A stretch of DNA of 64,000 nt from Hyphomicrobiales bacterium (GCA_021775755.1 JAJFHE010000015.1:1-64000), one strand, 5' to 3'; shown: positions 12,578 to 22,439, counted from the stretch's first letter. Made by a program: numbers and translations. Notes: a model not told the origin generated them from the sequence alone.

Positions 12578-12596
12578 GGCCCGCCAAAGGCGGGCC
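12578..12596 (-). terminator. Proximal terminator of rpsT
   Basis: A perfect 8-bp stem (GGCCCGCC/GGCGGGCC) with an AAA loop. On the minus strand it is followed by GTTTCATTTT. It lies about 70 bases past the rpsT stop. Confidence 0.7.
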
Positions 12597-12665
12597 ACTG
12601 TACTGCCGATAGCGTCAGGCTACCCGTGTACGGCGATGTCTGACCGGTTGGTCAGGTTGGCTGTG

Positions 12666-12932
12666 TCAGGCAGATAACGCTTTGACGCGGCGCGACAAGC
12701 GAGAAATTTTTCGCGACGCCGTATTGGCGTGAACCACGCCGTGTTGCGACCCGCGCATGATCTCCGGCTGCGCGGCACGAAGTGCGGCGGTTGCCGCTTC
12801 GGCATCGCCACTGGCAATCGCTTCTTCAACCTTGCGGATATGGTTGCGGATGCGGCTGCGCCGGTTCGTGTTTACTGTGGTCTTGCGGGCGATCTTGCGG
12901 ATCGCCTTCTTTGCAGAGGCCGTATTCGCCAT
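12666..12932 (-). CDS. rpsT: 30S ribosomal protein S20
   Basis: A protein of 88 residues. The start at 12932 gives the canonical N-terminus [18 protein letters not shown]. The protein is rich in Lys, Arg and Ala and predicted to form three long helices, as S20 does. It binds 16S rRNA helix 44 and the 5' domain in early 30S assembly. It is a single-gene unit ended by two tandem hairpins. Confidence 0.97.
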   Translation of the reverse strand: MANTASAKKAIRKIARKTTVNTNRRSRIRNHIRKVEEAIASGDAEAATAALRAAQPEIMRGSQHGVVHANTASRKISRLSRRVKALSA

Positions 12933-13123
12933 TTCATTCGATCCTTTCGTCCGGGGCCCCGGAGAGATGGCGGGATGCAACCGTGTTCACGGTGGCCCGA
13001 AAAGTCTCTCCGCATCACCCCGGGCGGACCGCAGTCGCGCAAGGGAGGTGACCCGAGTTGTTGCGGCGGCTTATAGCCACCGCGCCAGCGCGCGTCAACA
13101 GCGCAGAATCAGCGCCAAACCCG

Positions 13124-13897
13124 CTAGCGATTCTTGAACTGAGGCTTGCGCTTTTCAACGAAGGCGTTCATGCCCTCCGTCTGGTCTTCCAGGGCGAACA
13201 TGGAGTGGAACAGCCGGCGTTCAAACCGCACGCCTTCGGCCAGCGTGGTCTCATAGGCGCGGTTCACAGATTCCTTCGTCATCATGGTAGCCGGCAGCGA
13301 CAGATCGGCGATCTTGGCGGCCACGCCCAGCACATCTTCAAGCAGTTCGTCGGCGGGAACGATCCGGCTGACAAGGCCTGAGCGTTCCGCTTCATCAGCG
13401 TCCATCATGCGCCCCGTAAGACACATTTCCATGGCTTTCGACTTGCCGACAAAGCGTGTCAGGCGCTGCGACCCTCCAGCGCCCGGCATAACGCCCAGAT
13501 TGATTTCCGGCTGGCCGAATTTGGCGGTGTCCGCGGCGATGATGAAATCGCACATCATGGCAAGCTCGCAACCGCCTCCGAGTGCATAACCGGCAACTGC
13601 GGCAATAACCGGCTTGCGCGCCCGCGACACCCGTTCCCAAGGGGTAATGAAGTCCTCCTTGTAGGCCTCCATGTAGTCCTTGGATTGCATCTCCTTGATG
13701 TCGGCCCCGGCGGCAAATGCACGTTCGGATCCAGTGATGACAATACAGCCGATCTTGTCATCGGCTTCAAACTCATCAACTGCCTGGGAGAGTTCTCCCA
13801 TCAGTTCGGAGTTCAGGGCATTGAGCACATCGGGCCGGTTAAGCGTAATGACGCCCACTTTGTCTCTGGTATCCACCGATATCGCATTGTAGGCCAT
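13124..13897 (-). CDS. Enoyl-CoA hydratase (crotonase family)
   Basis: A protein of 257 residues, the usual crotonase length. The oxyanion-hole segments are visible: [11 protein letters not shown] at about 60-70 and [18 protein letters not shown] at about 100-117. The two catalytic glutamates expected of a true hydratase are in GCELAM and [13 protein letters not shown]. It hydrates trans-2-enoyl-CoA to 3-hydroxyacyl-CoA in beta-oxidation or amino-acid breakdown. It stands between rpsT and mutM on the same strand. The substrate chain length cannot be told from the sequence, so no gene symbol is given. Confidence 0.93.
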   Translation of the reverse strand: MAYNAISVDTRDKVGVITLNRPDVLNALNSELMGELSQAVDEFEADDKIGCIVITGSERAFAAGADIKEMQSKDYMEAYKEDFITPWERVSRARKPVIAAVAGYALGGGCELAMMCDFIIAADTAKFGQPEINLGVMPGAGGSQRLTRFVGKSKAMEMCLTGRMMDADEAERSGLVSRIVPADELLEDVLGVAAKIADLSLPATMMTKESVNRAYETTLAEGVRFERRLFHSMFALEDQTEGMNAFVEKRKPQFKNR

Positions 13898-14044
13898 TTA
13901 GCAGGCTCCTCGAATTTGCAGCTTTGCGTCCATCATTCGCGGCGCAATACACCTCCATTCGCGGCATACCGCAAGAAAAATCCCGACCTCCCCCGCTGGT
14001 GGCCGGGAAGCGTTCGATTGCGGTCAAACGTTACGCACAAGGGC

Positions 14045-14926
14045 TCAGCGCTGGCAGTCCGGGCAGAAATAGGTTGACCGGCCGCTCTGCACGATGCGCG
14101 TCACGCGTCCCCCGCAGTCAGGTTTCGCGCAGGGCTCGCCGTCACGGTCATAAACCTGAAATGCATGCTGGAAATAGCCAAGCTCTCCTTCGGCATTGAC
14201 GTAATCGCGCAATGTTGAGCCGCCCGCGGCGATGGCATCGCTCAAAACATCGCGGATCGCTATGGCAAGGCGCTCCGCACGCGCCGTGGTGCCCGCATGC
14301 GAGGTGATGGAATGCGCCGCGCGGCGCGGTGAGATTCCGGCGCGAAACAACGCCTCGCAGGCATAGATATTGCCGATGCCCGCGACAATTTTCTGGTCAA
14401 GGAGAGCTGCCTTCAACGGTATTTTCCGGCCCCGCAGAGCGCTGTTCAGAAACGAACCGGAAAGCTCATTGCCGAGCGGTTCGATGCCGATCGATGCCAG
14501 AAGCTTGTGATCGCTCAGCCCGCCGCGCGGGATGATGTCCATGATGCCGAAGCGGCGCGGGTCGGCATATTCGATGACCGCCCCGTTGGCCATTTCAAAT
14601 CGCACGTGGACATGGGCAGCGGAAGGTTCGCCGCCATTGTGATAAAACTCCCCGGGGACCGCCGAATGGGTGCTTTTCGTCACGATAAAACGGCCGGACA
14701 TGCCCAGATGCATGAGCAGCACGTCGCCGGTCGAAAGGCGTGCGAGCATGTATTTGGCGCGGCGGTCGAGGTTTTCGACGCGCACGCCATGGAGCCTCGC
14801 TTCAAAGTCATCGGGCAACGCGAACCGCAGATCGCGCCGGTAGAGCACGACGCGCTCAAACTCCTGTCCCTCCATGACAGGGGCGAGGCCGCGGCGGACC
14901 GTCTCGACTTCGGGCAACTCGGGCAT
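14045..14926 (-). CDS. mutM: Formamidopyrimidine-DNA glycosylase (Fpg)
   Basis: A protein of 293 residues. The start at 14926 is certain because the enzyme must begin MPELPEVET, with catalytic Pro2 and Glu3 exposed after Met removal; the open frame upstream is not coding. Lys in the DAKYML-like segment (DRRAKYMLA) and the HLGMSGRF loop are present. The C-terminal zinc finger is complete, with CAKPDCGG and CPDCQR. It removes 8-oxoguanine and cuts the strand by beta,delta-elimination. It is divergent from ubiE, with about 150 bases between the starts. Confidence 0.97.
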   Translation of the reverse strand: MPELPEVETVRRGLAPVMEGQEFERVVLYRRDLRFALPDDFEARLHGVRVENLDRRAKYMLARLSTGDVLLMHLGMSGRFIVTKSTHSAVPGEFYHNGGEPSAAHVHVRFEMANGAVIEYADPRRFGIMDIIPRGGLSDHKLLASIGIEPLGNELSGSFLNSALRGRKIPLKAALLDQKIVAGIGNIYACEALFRAGISPRRAAHSITSHAGTTARAERLAIAIRDVLSDAIAAGGSTLRDYVNAEGELGYFQHAFQVYDRDGEPCAKPDCGGRVTRIVQSGRSTYFCPDCQR

Positions 14927-15077
14927 ATGCGGGGCGCTTTCCGTTGGGGCGTACTCTTGCAGTATTCGGGCACCACGAAGGGCGCCTTGTGAGAGGTAAC
15001 CAGAATTGCAGATATTGGCGGCATTTGCACCCGCGGGCGTAGCGTTCATTGCTGCACTGCGGTAATGTCCGCGCAAG

Positions 15078-15896
15078 ATGGCACAGACAAAATCCAAACC
15101 CGGCACGGGCGCCTCTGCGGAGGGCGCACCGGAGACGCCAAAACTGGCGCACGGGCAAACGCATTTCGGCTTCCAGAGCGTTGCGCCGCAATCGCGTCAG
15201 GACCTTGTCAACGACGTCTTCGCGAAAGTCGCAGAGCGCTATGATCTGATGAACGACTTCATGTCCGGCGGCATGCACCGGCTGTGGAAGGACGCGATGA
15301 TCGACTGGCTCGCCCCGCCCAAAAGCGGGCGCCGCTTCGACGCGATCGATGTGGCCGGCGGCACCGGCGATATCGCTTTCCGCATTGCCGAGGCCGCGCC
15401 GGGCGCACACGTGTCGGTGTGCGACATCAATCCGCAAATGATCGCCGAAGGACGCAAGCGGGCTCGCAATCGAGCAGGCGCAGAGCGCTTGTGCTTTTCC
15501 GTCGCGAATGCAGAACAACTGTCATTTCCCGACCGCACTTTCGATGCCTATACGATCGCCTTCGGAATCCGCAACGTCACCGATATCGATGCCGCGCTGC
15601 GTGAAGCCTTTCGTGTGCTGAAACCGGGCGGGCGGTTCTTGTGCATGGAATTTTCGGAAGTTCGGATACCCGGTCTCGATGCGGCCTATGACTTCTACTC
15701 GATGACCGCCATTCCGGCGATCGGCAAGGCTGTCACCGGCGATGGCGCGCCCTACCGCTACCTTGTGGAGAGCATCCGCCGCTTTCCCAATCAAGAGATA
15801 TTCGCCGGCATGATCGAGGATGCAGGCTTTGCGCGCGTCAAACACCGCGATCTGAGCGGCGGCATCGTGGCCATGCATTCAGGCTGGCGGATCTGA
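15078..15896 (+). CDS. ubiE: Ubiquinone biosynthesis C-methyltransferase UbiE
   Basis: A protein of 272 residues. A hydrophilic N-terminal extension of about 25 residues precedes the conserved [20 protein letters not shown] segment. SAM motif I is [14 protein letters not shown]. The UbiE signature [20 protein letters not shown] is followed by [10 protein letters not shown], and near the end come [13 protein letters not shown] and [11 protein letters not shown]. It methylates the benzoquinol ring in ubiquinone synthesis. It heads a plus-strand run and ubiB begins 9 bases after its stop, so the two are surely co-transcribed. Confidence 0.97.
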   Translation: MAQTKSKPGTGASAEGAPETPKLAHGQTHFGFQSVAPQSRQDLVNDVFAKVAERYDLMNDFMSGGMHRLWKDAMIDWLAPPKSGRRFDAIDVAGGTGDIAFRIAEAAPGAHVSVCDINPQMIAEGRKRARNRAGAERLCFSVANAEQLSFPDRTFDAYTIAFGIRNVTDIDAALREAFRVLKPGGRFLCMEFSEVRIPGLDAAYDFYSMTAIPAIGKAVTGDGAPYRYLVESIRRFPNQEIFAGMIEDAGFARVKHRDLSGGIVAMHSGWRI

Positions 15897-15904
15897 TCAT
15901 CAAC

Positions 15905-17506
15905 ATGCTGGGCGCCATCAAACATCTGTGGAGGCTGGGCCGGGCCGGGCGCATTCTTGCCCGTTACGACGCCCTTGCAAATCCGCAGCAGATCGCCCAG
16001 ATGCCGGCACCGGTCCGCATCGCGCACCGGCTCGCGAGAGTGCGCATGCCGTTCGAGCGCGCGCCGGCGGTTGCGAAGGGCGCACGCGGGGAGCGGCTGT
16101 CCAGCGCGCTTGCGGCACTGGGGCCAAGCTACATCAAGCTCGGGCAGTTTCTCGCCACGCGACCGGACATGATCGGTGCCGACGCGGCGGCGGACCTGCT
16201 GGAACTGCAGGACCGGCTGCCGCCGTTTGAGCGAAGCGTCGCGCTGGCGGAAATTTCGACCGCAGTCGGCTGCGACGCCATGGAGAGTTTCACCGAAATC
16301 GGCGATGCGGTGGCTGCGGCGTCGATTGCGCAGGTGCACCGCGCACGGACACGCGAGGCGTCGGGAGATGGCCGCGATGTCGCCGTCAAAGTGTTGCGTC
16401 CGGGCATCGAAAAGCGTTTTGGCGAGGACCTTGAAAGCTTTTTGTTCGCGGCACGGCTCGGCGAGCGCGTCATGGCACCGCTGCGCCGGTTACGCCCGGT
16501 TGCGGCGGTGGAGACCCTGGCGCGCTCGGTCGAACTTGAAATGGACCTGCGCATGGAGGCCGCCGCGATATCGGAGATGGCCGGCAATGTTACGGAAGAC
16601 GACGGATTTCGCGTACCCGCCATCGACTGGCAGCGCACGGCACGTCGCGTCCTGACGGTGGAATGGATTGACGGCACGCCGCTCAGCGATCTCGACGCGG
16701 TGCGCAAGGCGGGCCACGATCTCGACCGGCTCGGCAATGCCCTCATTCAGCATTTTCTCCGCCATGCCATGCGCGACGGCTTCTTCCATGCGGACATGCA
16801 CCAGGGCAATCTGTTCGTTGACGCGTCCGGCGGCATCGTCGCGGTGGATTTCGGTATTATGGGGCGGCTGTCGCCGAAGGACCGGCGGTTCCTGGCGGAA
16901 ATTCTCTACGGCTTCATCACGCGCGATTACAAACGCGTCTCGGACGTACATTTCGACGCGGGCTATGTGCCGGCGCACCAGGACGCACACGTGTTTGCGC
17001 AGGCGTTACGGGCGATCGGCGAGCCCCTGATGGACCGCGATGCAGAAGACATATCCATGGCGACCCTACTCTCGCAGCTGTTTCTTGTCACCGAGCAGTT
17101 CGATATGGAAACGCAACCGCAGCTCATCCTGCTGCAGAAGACCATGGTGGTGGTCGAGGGGGTGGCGCGGATGCTGAACCCGAAACTCAACATGTGGACG
17201 GCGGCCGAGCCGGTCGTTGAAGACTGGATGCAGTCGCGGCTTGGGCCGGAGGGCCGGCTTCAGGACGCAAGCGAGGGCGCTGTGACGCTCGGCCGGTTCA
17301 TGGCGGACCTTCCCGAACTTCTCGGCAGCGCCGGCCAGGCCGCGCACCATCTCAGCCAACTGACCAGCGGTGGCGGGCTGCGGCTCGATAACCACACGAC
17401 GCGCCGACTCGCGGCGGTCCAGTCGCGCCACAGCCGCTCGACACGGGCGGCGCTTTGGATTGGCGCAATCGCGCTGGCTGCGCTGGCCGTGGCGGAGTTC
17501 TGGTGA
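15905..17506 (+). CDS. ubiB: Ubiquinone biosynthesis protein UbiB (ABC1/UbiB atypical kinase-like ATPase)
   Basis: A protein of 533 residues. The family KxGQ motif appears as YIKLGQFLATRPDM at about 79, followed by DLLELQDRLPPF. The Ala-rich nucleotide loop (AAASIAQVHRA) and AVKVLRPG are followed by HADMHQGNLFV and VDFGIMGRLS, the catalytic and metal-binding loops. The C-terminus has at least one membrane segment (ALWIGAIALAALAVAEFW). It is membrane-bound and needed for ubiquinone synthesis, probably to extract lipid intermediates using ATP. It is the second gene of the ubiE run. Confidence 0.96.
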   Translation: MLGAIKHLWRLGRAGRILARYDALANPQQIAQMPAPVRIAHRLARVRMPFERAPAVAKGARGERLSSALAALGPSYIKLGQFLATRPDMIGADAAADLLELQDRLPPFERSVALAEISTAVGCDAMESFTEIGDAVAAASIAQVHRARTREASGDGRDVAVKVLRPGIEKRFGEDLESFLFAARLGERVMAPLRRLRPVAAVETLARSVELEMDLRMEAAAISEMAGNVTEDDGFRVPAIDWQRTARRVLTVEWIDGTPLSDLDAVRKAGHDLDRLGNALIQHFLRHAMRDGFFHADMHQGNLFVDASGGIVAVDFGIMGRLSPKDRRFLAEILYGFITRDYKRVSDVHFDAGYVPAHQDAHVFAQALRAIGEPLMDRDAEDISMATLLSQLFLVTEQFDMETQPQLILLQKTMVVVEGVARMLNPKLNMWTAAEPVVEDWMQSRLGPEGRLQDASEGAVTLGRFMADLPELLGSAGQAAHHLSQLTSGGGLRLDNHTTRRLAAVQSRHSRSTRAALWIGAIALAALAVAEFW

Positions 17507-17621
17507 GGACCCCGGTATCTTTACCAGTGTTGCTGGAAAACGCGCCGGACGGCGAAAAACATGGCATAATCCACAAGCACGCTCCCACATTACGGACAGC
17601 CTTAACCGAACTGTTGGCATC

Positions 17622-18857
17622 ATGGACAAGGTTCTGCACAACAAGCGTATCCTGCTCGTCATCGGCGGCGGTATTGCGGCCTATAAGTGCCTTGAGCTGA
17701 TCCGGCGCCTGCGCGAACGCGGCGTCTCGGTGCGGGTGATCCTGACGCGTGCCGGCGCACAGTTCGTGACGCCACTGTCGCTTGCCTCGCTGAGCGGCGA
17801 GAAGGTTATGGACGACCTGTTCGACCTCACTGATGAGACGGAAATCGGGCACATCCAGCTGTCGCGGGATGCCGACCTCATCGTTGTCGCGCCGGCCACC
17901 GCCAATCTCATGGCGCGCATGGCGCAGGGCCATGCGTCGGACCTTGCGACAACCGCGCTGCTTGCCACCGACAAGCCGGTGCTGATGGCGCCGGCAATGA
18001 ACGTGCGCATGTGGCAGCATGCCGCGACGCAGCGAAATCTCGCGACGCTTCAGGGCGATGGCGTTCATACTATCGGCCCCAATGAAGGCGACATGGCATG
18101 CGGCGAGTTCGGTCCGGGCCGCATGGCGGAACCCGACGAAATCGTCGGCGCGATCGGCGCTGTTCTCTCGCCGCGCCTCACCGGCGAATTGCGCGGCCGC
18201 AAGGTTCTGGTGACCGCCGGTCCGACACATGAGCCGATCGATCCGGTTCGCTATATCGCCAACAGATCGTCAGGCAAGCAGGGCTATGCCATTGCCGCGG
18301 CGGCGGCGCGGGCGGGTGCGGATACGACACTTATCTCCGGACCGGCGCATGAACCGGTGCCGCCAGGCGTAACGCTGATGCACGTCGAAACGGCGCGTGA
18401 CATGCTGGCGGCCTGCGAGGCTTCGCTGCCGTGCGATATCGGTATTTTTGCAGCTGCGGTCGCGGACTGGCGCGTTGATCATTCGGCGAATCAGAAACTC
18501 AAGAAAACTGACGACAAACCGCTGCCGGACCTAACTTTGGCGGAGAACCCGGACATACTGCGCACCATATCCAGGCGCAAAAAGGACCGGCCCTTGCTGG
18601 TTGTCGGATTTGCCGCGGAAACCGAAAACATTCTTGAGAACGCCAAAGCAAAACTTGCCCGCAAGGGCTGCGACTGGATTGTTGCAAACGACGTGTCGGA
18701 AGAAGGCGGCGTCATGGGCGGAGAGCGGAACACCGTGCATCTGGTGTCGCATGAGGGCGTTGACTCCTGGCCAGAACTTGCCAAGCACGAGGTCGCGGAC
18801 AAGCTCATCGGGCACATTGCCGCTCAACTCTCCGGCACAGCCAACGCGGCGGAATAA
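17622..18857 (+). CDS. coaBC: Bifunctional phosphopantothenoylcysteine decarboxylase/phosphopantothenate-cysteine ligase
   Basis: A protein of 411 residues from the ATG at 17622; the frame is open further upstream but that part overlaps ubiB. The CoaC half (1-190) has the FMN-binding [16 protein letters not shown], the catalytic His in EIGHIQLS, the substrate motif PAMNVRMW and the active-site Cys in [12 protein letters not shown]. The CoaB half has [20 protein letters not shown] and [11 protein letters not shown], and NQKLKK with the conserved Lys. It makes 4'-phosphopantetheine in coenzyme A synthesis using CTP. A gap of 115 bases separates it from ubiB, and dut starts 8 bases after it. Confidence 0.97.
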   Translation: MDKVLHNKRILLVIGGGIAAYKCLELIRRLRERGVSVRVILTRAGAQFVTPLSLASLSGEKVMDDLFDLTDETEIGHIQLSRDADLIVVAPATANLMARMAQGHASDLATTALLATDKPVLMAPAMNVRMWQHAATQRNLATLQGDGVHTIGPNEGDMACGEFGPGRMAEPDEIVGAIGAVLSPRLTGELRGRKVLVTAGPTHEPIDPVRYIANRSSGKQGYAIAAAAARAGADTTLISGPAHEPVPPGVTLMHVETARDMLAACEASLPCDIGIFAAAVADWRVDHSANQKLKKTDDKPLPDLTLAENPDILRTISRRKKDRPLLVVGFAAETENILENAKAKLARKGCDWIVANDVSEEGGVMGGERNTVHLVSHEGVDSWPELAKHEVADKLIGHIAAQLSGTANAAE

Positions 18858-18864
18858 ACGACCC

Positions 18865-19326
18865 ATGCCGAAACCCGTTCCCGTAAATCTGCAGCGTCTG
18901 CCGCATGGTGTCGATCTGTCTTTGCCGGCCTATGAGAGCGAACTTGCCGCCGGTGCGGACCTGCGCGCCGCCGTGCCGGCGGATGAACCCCTGATCCTTG
19001 CCCCCGGTGACCGGGCGCTGGTGCCGACCGGGATTGCGATTGAACTTGCACCGGGCCTTGAGGCGCAGGTCCGGCCACGCTCCGGTCTTGCGGTACGCCA
19101 CGGCGTCACCGTTCTCAACAGCCCCGGCACCATCGATGCAGACTACCGCGGGGAAATCAAAGTGGCGCTGATCAATCACGGCGACGCGCCGGTGACCATC
19201 GCGCGCGGCGAACGCATCGCCCAGCTCGTTGCCCAGCATGTCGTGCAGCTGACGTGGTGCGAAACCGAGACCCTGTCGGATACGAAACGCGGTAGCGGCG
19301 GCTTCGGCTCGTCGGGCCGCGGTTAG
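18865..19326 (+). CDS. dut: Deoxyuridine 5'-triphosphate nucleotidohydrolase
   Basis: A protein of 153 residues with all five dUTPase motifs: AGADLRAA, then RSGLAV, the uracil-binding hairpin [28 protein letters not shown] and the P-loop-like [11 protein letters not shown] at the C-terminus. It acts as a trimer, splitting dUTP to dUMP and pyrophosphate. This keeps uracil out of DNA and supplies dTMP synthesis. The start at 18865 follows the coaBC stop by 8 bases; the coaBC-dut pair is common in Proteobacteria. Confidence 0.97.
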   Translation: MPKPVPVNLQRLPHGVDLSLPAYESELAAGADLRAAVPADEPLILAPGDRALVPTGIAIELAPGLEAQVRPRSGLAVRHGVTVLNSPGTIDADYRGEIKVALINHGDAPVTIARGERIAQLVAQHVVQLTWCETETLSDTKRGSGGFGSSGRG

Positions 19327-19339
19327 TTGCGGTCATGCC

Positions 19340-20152
19340 ATGAGTTTCACCGACGACGAACTTGAGCGCTACGCACGCCACATTATTCTCAAAGATGTCG
19401 GCGGCGCCGGACAGCAAAGGCTCAAAAATGCACGCGTTCTGGTGATCGGGGCAGGCGGCCTCGGCTCACCGGTCCTGCTCTATCTCGCCGCCGCGGGTGT
19501 CGGCACGCTCGGGGTTATCGATGACGACATGGTTGGTCTGTCCAATCTGCAGCGACAGGTCATTCATACCACCGCGCGCGTCGGCACGCCGAAGACCGAT
19601 AGCGCGGCGGCGGCGGTCGCAGCCCTGAACCCGCATGTGGAGATGGAGCTGCACGAGACCCGGCTTACCGCGCAGAACGCCCTCGATATCGTCGCGCGCT
19701 ATGATATCGTCGCGGATGGATGCGACAATTTCGCGACCCGCTACCTCGTCAGCGATGCCTGCTATCTCTGCAAAGTACCGCTCGTCTCCGCCGCGGTCGG
19801 CCAGTTCGATGGCCAGATCACGACATTCAAGCCGCACGAAACCGCGCCCGACGGCAAACCCTATCCGACATACCGCTGCCTGCATCCCAACGCACCGCCG
19901 CCGGGCAGCGTGCCAAGCTGCGAGGAGGCGGGCATCGTCGGCGCCCTGACCGGTATCGTCGGATCCATGCAAGCCATCGAAGTGATCAAGGAGATCGTCG
20001 GCGCCGGCGATACTCTGGCCGGGCGCCTCATCATGTATGACGCCCTGGCGGCACGGTTCCTCACGATCACCCTGCCGTGGGACGCAAACAATCCGCTCAA
20101 CGGGGAAAATGCAAGCATCCACGACATGAACCACTTTTCCGTCCAGCAATAA
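19340..20152 (+). CDS. moeB: ThiF/MoeB/HesA-family adenylyltransferase (E1-like)
   Basis: A protein of 270 residues. The ATP-binding loop is VLVIGAGGLGSPVLLYLAAA, followed by the Asp and Arg of DDDMVGLSNLQRQVIH and the GCDNFATRYLVSDACYL segment. The segment YRCLHP...PSCEEAGIVGAL is that of MoeB. It would adenylate the C-terminal Gly-Gly of a ubiquitin-like sulfur carrier such as MoaD or ThiS. Two features are odd: the first Cys of the usual CYRC pair is replaced (PTYRC), and the C-terminal CxxC is absent, so the structural zinc site is missing. It ends the ubiE-dut run, 13 bases after dut. ThiF-type function is equally possible. Confidence 0.85.
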   Translation: MSFTDDELERYARHIILKDVGGAGQQRLKNARVLVIGAGGLGSPVLLYLAAAGVGTLGVIDDDMVGLSNLQRQVIHTTARVGTPKTDSAAAAVAALNPHVEMELHETRLTAQNALDIVARYDIVADGCDNFATRYLVSDACYLCKVPLVSAAVGQFDGQITTFKPHETAPDGKPYPTYRCLHPNAPPPGSVPSCEEAGIVGALTGIVGSMQAIEVIKEIVGAGDTLAGRLIMYDALAARFLTITLPWDANNPLNGENASIHDMNHFSVQQ

Positions 20153-20175
20153 GCCGCGACAGCGATGTTGCGGCT
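20152..20175. terminator. Shared stem-loop between convergent moeB and dehydrogenase genes
   Basis: AGCCGCGAC, a 6-base loop and GTTGCGGCT form a 9-bp stem with one G-T pair. The hairpin begins at the last base of the moeB stop and reaches into the stop of the convergent gene. There is no T tract on either side, so intrinsic termination is uncertain; it may instead protect both mRNA ends. Confidence 0.45.
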
Positions 20176-21163
20176 AGAGCATGGAGGGCAGAACGCGGTC
20201 CGGCGGTGTGTGGCCGTCGACGAATGTCTTGATGTTGATGATGACCTTCTCGCCCATGTCGATGCGGCCTTCAAGCGTTGCCGAACCCATATGCGGCGTG
20301 AGTAGCGCACGGTCGGAGTTCGCAAGCTTGGGATTGACGGCAGGCTGGTGCTCAAGAACGTCCAGTCCGGCACCGGCCAGTTCGCCGGCCTCGAGCATGC
20401 GCGCGAGCGCATTTTCATCGATGACCTCGCCGCGCGCCGTATTCACGATATAGGCCTCCGGGCGCATGAGCTTGAGCCGTCTGGCCGACAGCAGGTGATA
20501 GGTGCCGGGTGTGTGCGGGCAATTGATCGACACGATGTCCATGCGCGCCAGCATCTGGTCGAGGCTTTCCCAATAGGTCGCCTCAAGTTCTTCCTCGATG
20601 GCGGCGGCAACACGGCGACGGTTGTGATAGTGGATTTGCAGACCGAAGGCCTTGGCACGGCGGGCAACCGCCTGGCCGATGCGGCCCATACCGACAATGC
20701 CGAGCCGCTTGCCGAATATGCGGTGGCCAAGCATCCAGGTCGGCGACCAGCCCATCCAGCCCTCTTCGCTGCTGATGACGGCGGCTCCTTCAATGAGGCG
20801 CCGCGGCACGGCGAGGATAAGCGCCATTGTCATGTCGGCGGTGTCTTCGGTGAGCACGCCGGGTGTGTTGGTTACGGTTATGCCTCTGGTGCGCGCCGAC
20901 TCGACGTCGATATTGTCAACGCCCGTGCCGAAATTAGCGATCAGCTTGAGCTTCGGGCCGGCCTGCGAAATAATCGCCTTGTCGATGCGGTCCGTCACGG
21001 TCGGGACCAGCACGTCGGCGGTCTTCACCGCTTCGACCAGCTCAGCCTGGCTCATCGGCGCGTCGTCGACATTGAGGCGGGCGTCGAAAAGTTCGCGCAT
21101 GCGCGTCTCGATAATGTCCGGCAACCGGCGGGTCACGATGACCAGGGGTTTGTTCTTTGTCAT
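20174..21163 (-). CDS. D-isomer 2-hydroxyacid dehydrogenase (glyoxylate/glycerate type)
   Basis: A protein of 329 residues. The NAD(P)-binding loop is LGIVGMGRIGQAVARRAKAFG-like at about 150-170. Catalytic Arg lies in NTARGEVIDENAL, Glu in the following stretch (GLDVLEHQPAVNP) and His in LLTPHMGSAT. The segment NFGTGVDNIDVESA is typical of the GyaR/GhrB group. It probably reduces glyoxylate or hydroxypyruvate. In Rhizobiales a gene of this type lies near an SH3 protein and irr, as here. The exact substrate is not readable. Confidence 0.9.
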   Translation of the reverse strand: MTKNKPLVIVTRRLPDIIETRMRELFDARLNVDDAPMSQAELVEAVKTADVLVPTVTDRIDKAIISQAGPKLKLIANFGTGVDNIDVESARTRGITVTNTPGVLTEDTADMTMALILAVPRRLIEGAAVISSEEGWMGWSPTWMLGHRIFGKRLGIVGMGRIGQAVARRAKAFGLQIHYHNRRRVAAAIEEELEATYWESLDQMLARMDIVSINCPHTPGTYHLLSARRLKLMRPEAYIVNTARGEVIDENALARMLEAGELAGAGLDVLEHQPAVNPKLANSDRALLTPHMGSATLEGRIDMGEKVIINIKTFVDGHTPPDRVLPSML

Positions 21164-21383
21164 TCAACGGCTCCGCATGCGGCGTTCAACAGTCCTTAAC
21201 CGGTCCAGCCGACACTCTCTATCTAGATGCCACTATACAAGGTAGACCAACGCACACTCTCTAGCAAAAGGCTCCGGGGAACACAAAGGGCCTTCGACAC
21301 TGCGGCCAAAAAAATCTTTCTGCTAAGTTCGCGCTTTCGGATATAGTCCGCAATCAATGTCTTCTGAGGGTATTCTGGGGATA

Positions 21384-21977
21384 ATGGAGACAGTACGTAC
21401 AAAGCGTAATTTTATTGCCGGGCTGTGTGTGCTCGCCTTTGTGTGCGCCGCGGCCGCGGGGGCGTTTGTGCTGACGCGCGATGACGCGACCGCCAGCGGC
21501 ACGCCGGAGTTCACCGGGTCGACCGTCTCCAACGACCGCGCGACGGGACCCAGCGGCTTGCCGATCCCGCGCTATGTGAGCCTCAAGACCAACCGTGTCA
21601 ATGTGCGCCGCGGCCCCAGCACCGCGCATCAGGTCATCTGGGTGTTCGCACGTCAGGGCCTGCCGGTCGAGATCATCGCCGAATACGAACACTGGCGCCG
21701 GGTGAGAGATAGCGAAGGCGAAGAAGGCTGGGTCTATCACAGCCTGCTGACGGGCCGGCGCACTGGTCTCGTGGCGCCTTGGCGGCCGCGCGAAACCATG
21801 CCCTTGCTTGAAGGTCCCGAGGATGCCGCGGACACCGTAGCGATGGTCGAGACCGGGGTCGTTGGCCGAATTGTCGGCTGCACGGGACAATGGTGCGAGT
21901 TTGAAGTAAACGGCTTCTCCGGCTGGCTGCCGCAGGAATTACTGTGGGGTGTCTACCCCAACGAGCGCATCGAATAG
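21384..21977 (+). CDS. SH3-domain (SH3b) envelope protein
   Basis: A protein of 197 residues. The start at 21384 is chosen over an in-frame ATG at 21357 because a GGGG stretch lies just before it. A basic N-terminus and a hydrophobic segment (FIAGLCVLAFVCAAAAGAFV, about 9-28) form a signal anchor or uncleaved signal. Two bacterial SH3 folds follow: one at about 70-125 (NRVNVRRGPSTAHQVIWVF, then WVYHSLL) and one at about 140-190 (CTGQWCEFEV, then GWLPQELLWGVYP). Such proteins usually sit at the inner membrane or in the periplasm and bind peptidoglycan. No catalytic domain is present and the specific role is unknown. Confidence 0.85.
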   Translation: METVRTKRNFIAGLCVLAFVCAAAAGAFVLTRDDATASGTPEFTGSTVSNDRATGPSGLPIPRYVSLKTNRVNVRRGPSTAHQVIWVFARQGLPVEIIAEYEHWRRVRDSEGEEGWVYHSLLTGRRTGLVAPWRPRETMPLLEGPEDAADTVAMVETGVVGRIVGCTGQWCEFEVNGFSGWLPQELLWGVYPNERIE

Positions 21978-22031
21978 GAAGCGCAGCACGCCATCCCGCG
22001 GCGCGGCAGCAAAATCCAGAAATGTCAGCAG

Positions 22032-22439
22032 CTATGGGGCGTCCGGAGCATCGGCGAGACGGACGATCACGTCAATCTGCGAAACGACGGTACCGTCAGG
22101 CGGTGTCGGCAGGCCGAGCACTTCCAACCCGTTTCCCGGAATGTCGACAAGCTCACCCGCCGTTTCCAGGTAGAAGTGATAGTGGTTGGACGTGTTGGTG
22201 TCGAAGTAGGTTTTGGTGCCGTCGATGGCGACCTCGCGGAGAAGGTGTGCAGAGGTGAACTGGTTCAACGTGTTGTAAACCGTGGCCAGCGATACCGGCA
22301 CATCCGCTTGAACCGCCTCTTCGTGCAGCTCTTCAGCCGTGACGTGACGGTCGCCGGAGCCAAACAGCAGACTGGCGAGCGCGACGCGCTGGCGCGTCGG
22401 CCGCAACCCGGCACTGCGAAGTTTCTCGGAAATATTCAT
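22032..22439 (-). CDS. irr: Fur-family transcriptional regulator, Irr type
   Basis: A protein of 135 residues. The winged-helix part has LRPTRQRVALASLLF and TVYNTLNQFTSAHLLREV. The dimerisation part has the short His cluster NTSNHYHFYLE, which replaces the Fur metal site. The long HHDH and CxxC metal motifs of true Fur are missing. The position divergent to fabA-fabB-fabI is the conserved Rhizobiales location of irr. Irr represses or activates heme, iron-uptake and Fe-S genes when iron (as heme) is scarce. The GCPWHD heme-regulatory motif of the Bradyrhizobium protein is absent, so heme sensing would rely on the His cluster. Confidence 0.88.
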   Translation of the reverse strand: MNISEKLRSAGLRPTRQRVALASLLFGSGDRHVTAEELHEEAVQADVPVSLATVYNTLNQFTSAHLLREVAIDGTKTYFDTNTSNHYHFYLETAGELVDIPGNGLEVLGLPTPPDGTVVSQIDVIVRLADAPDAP

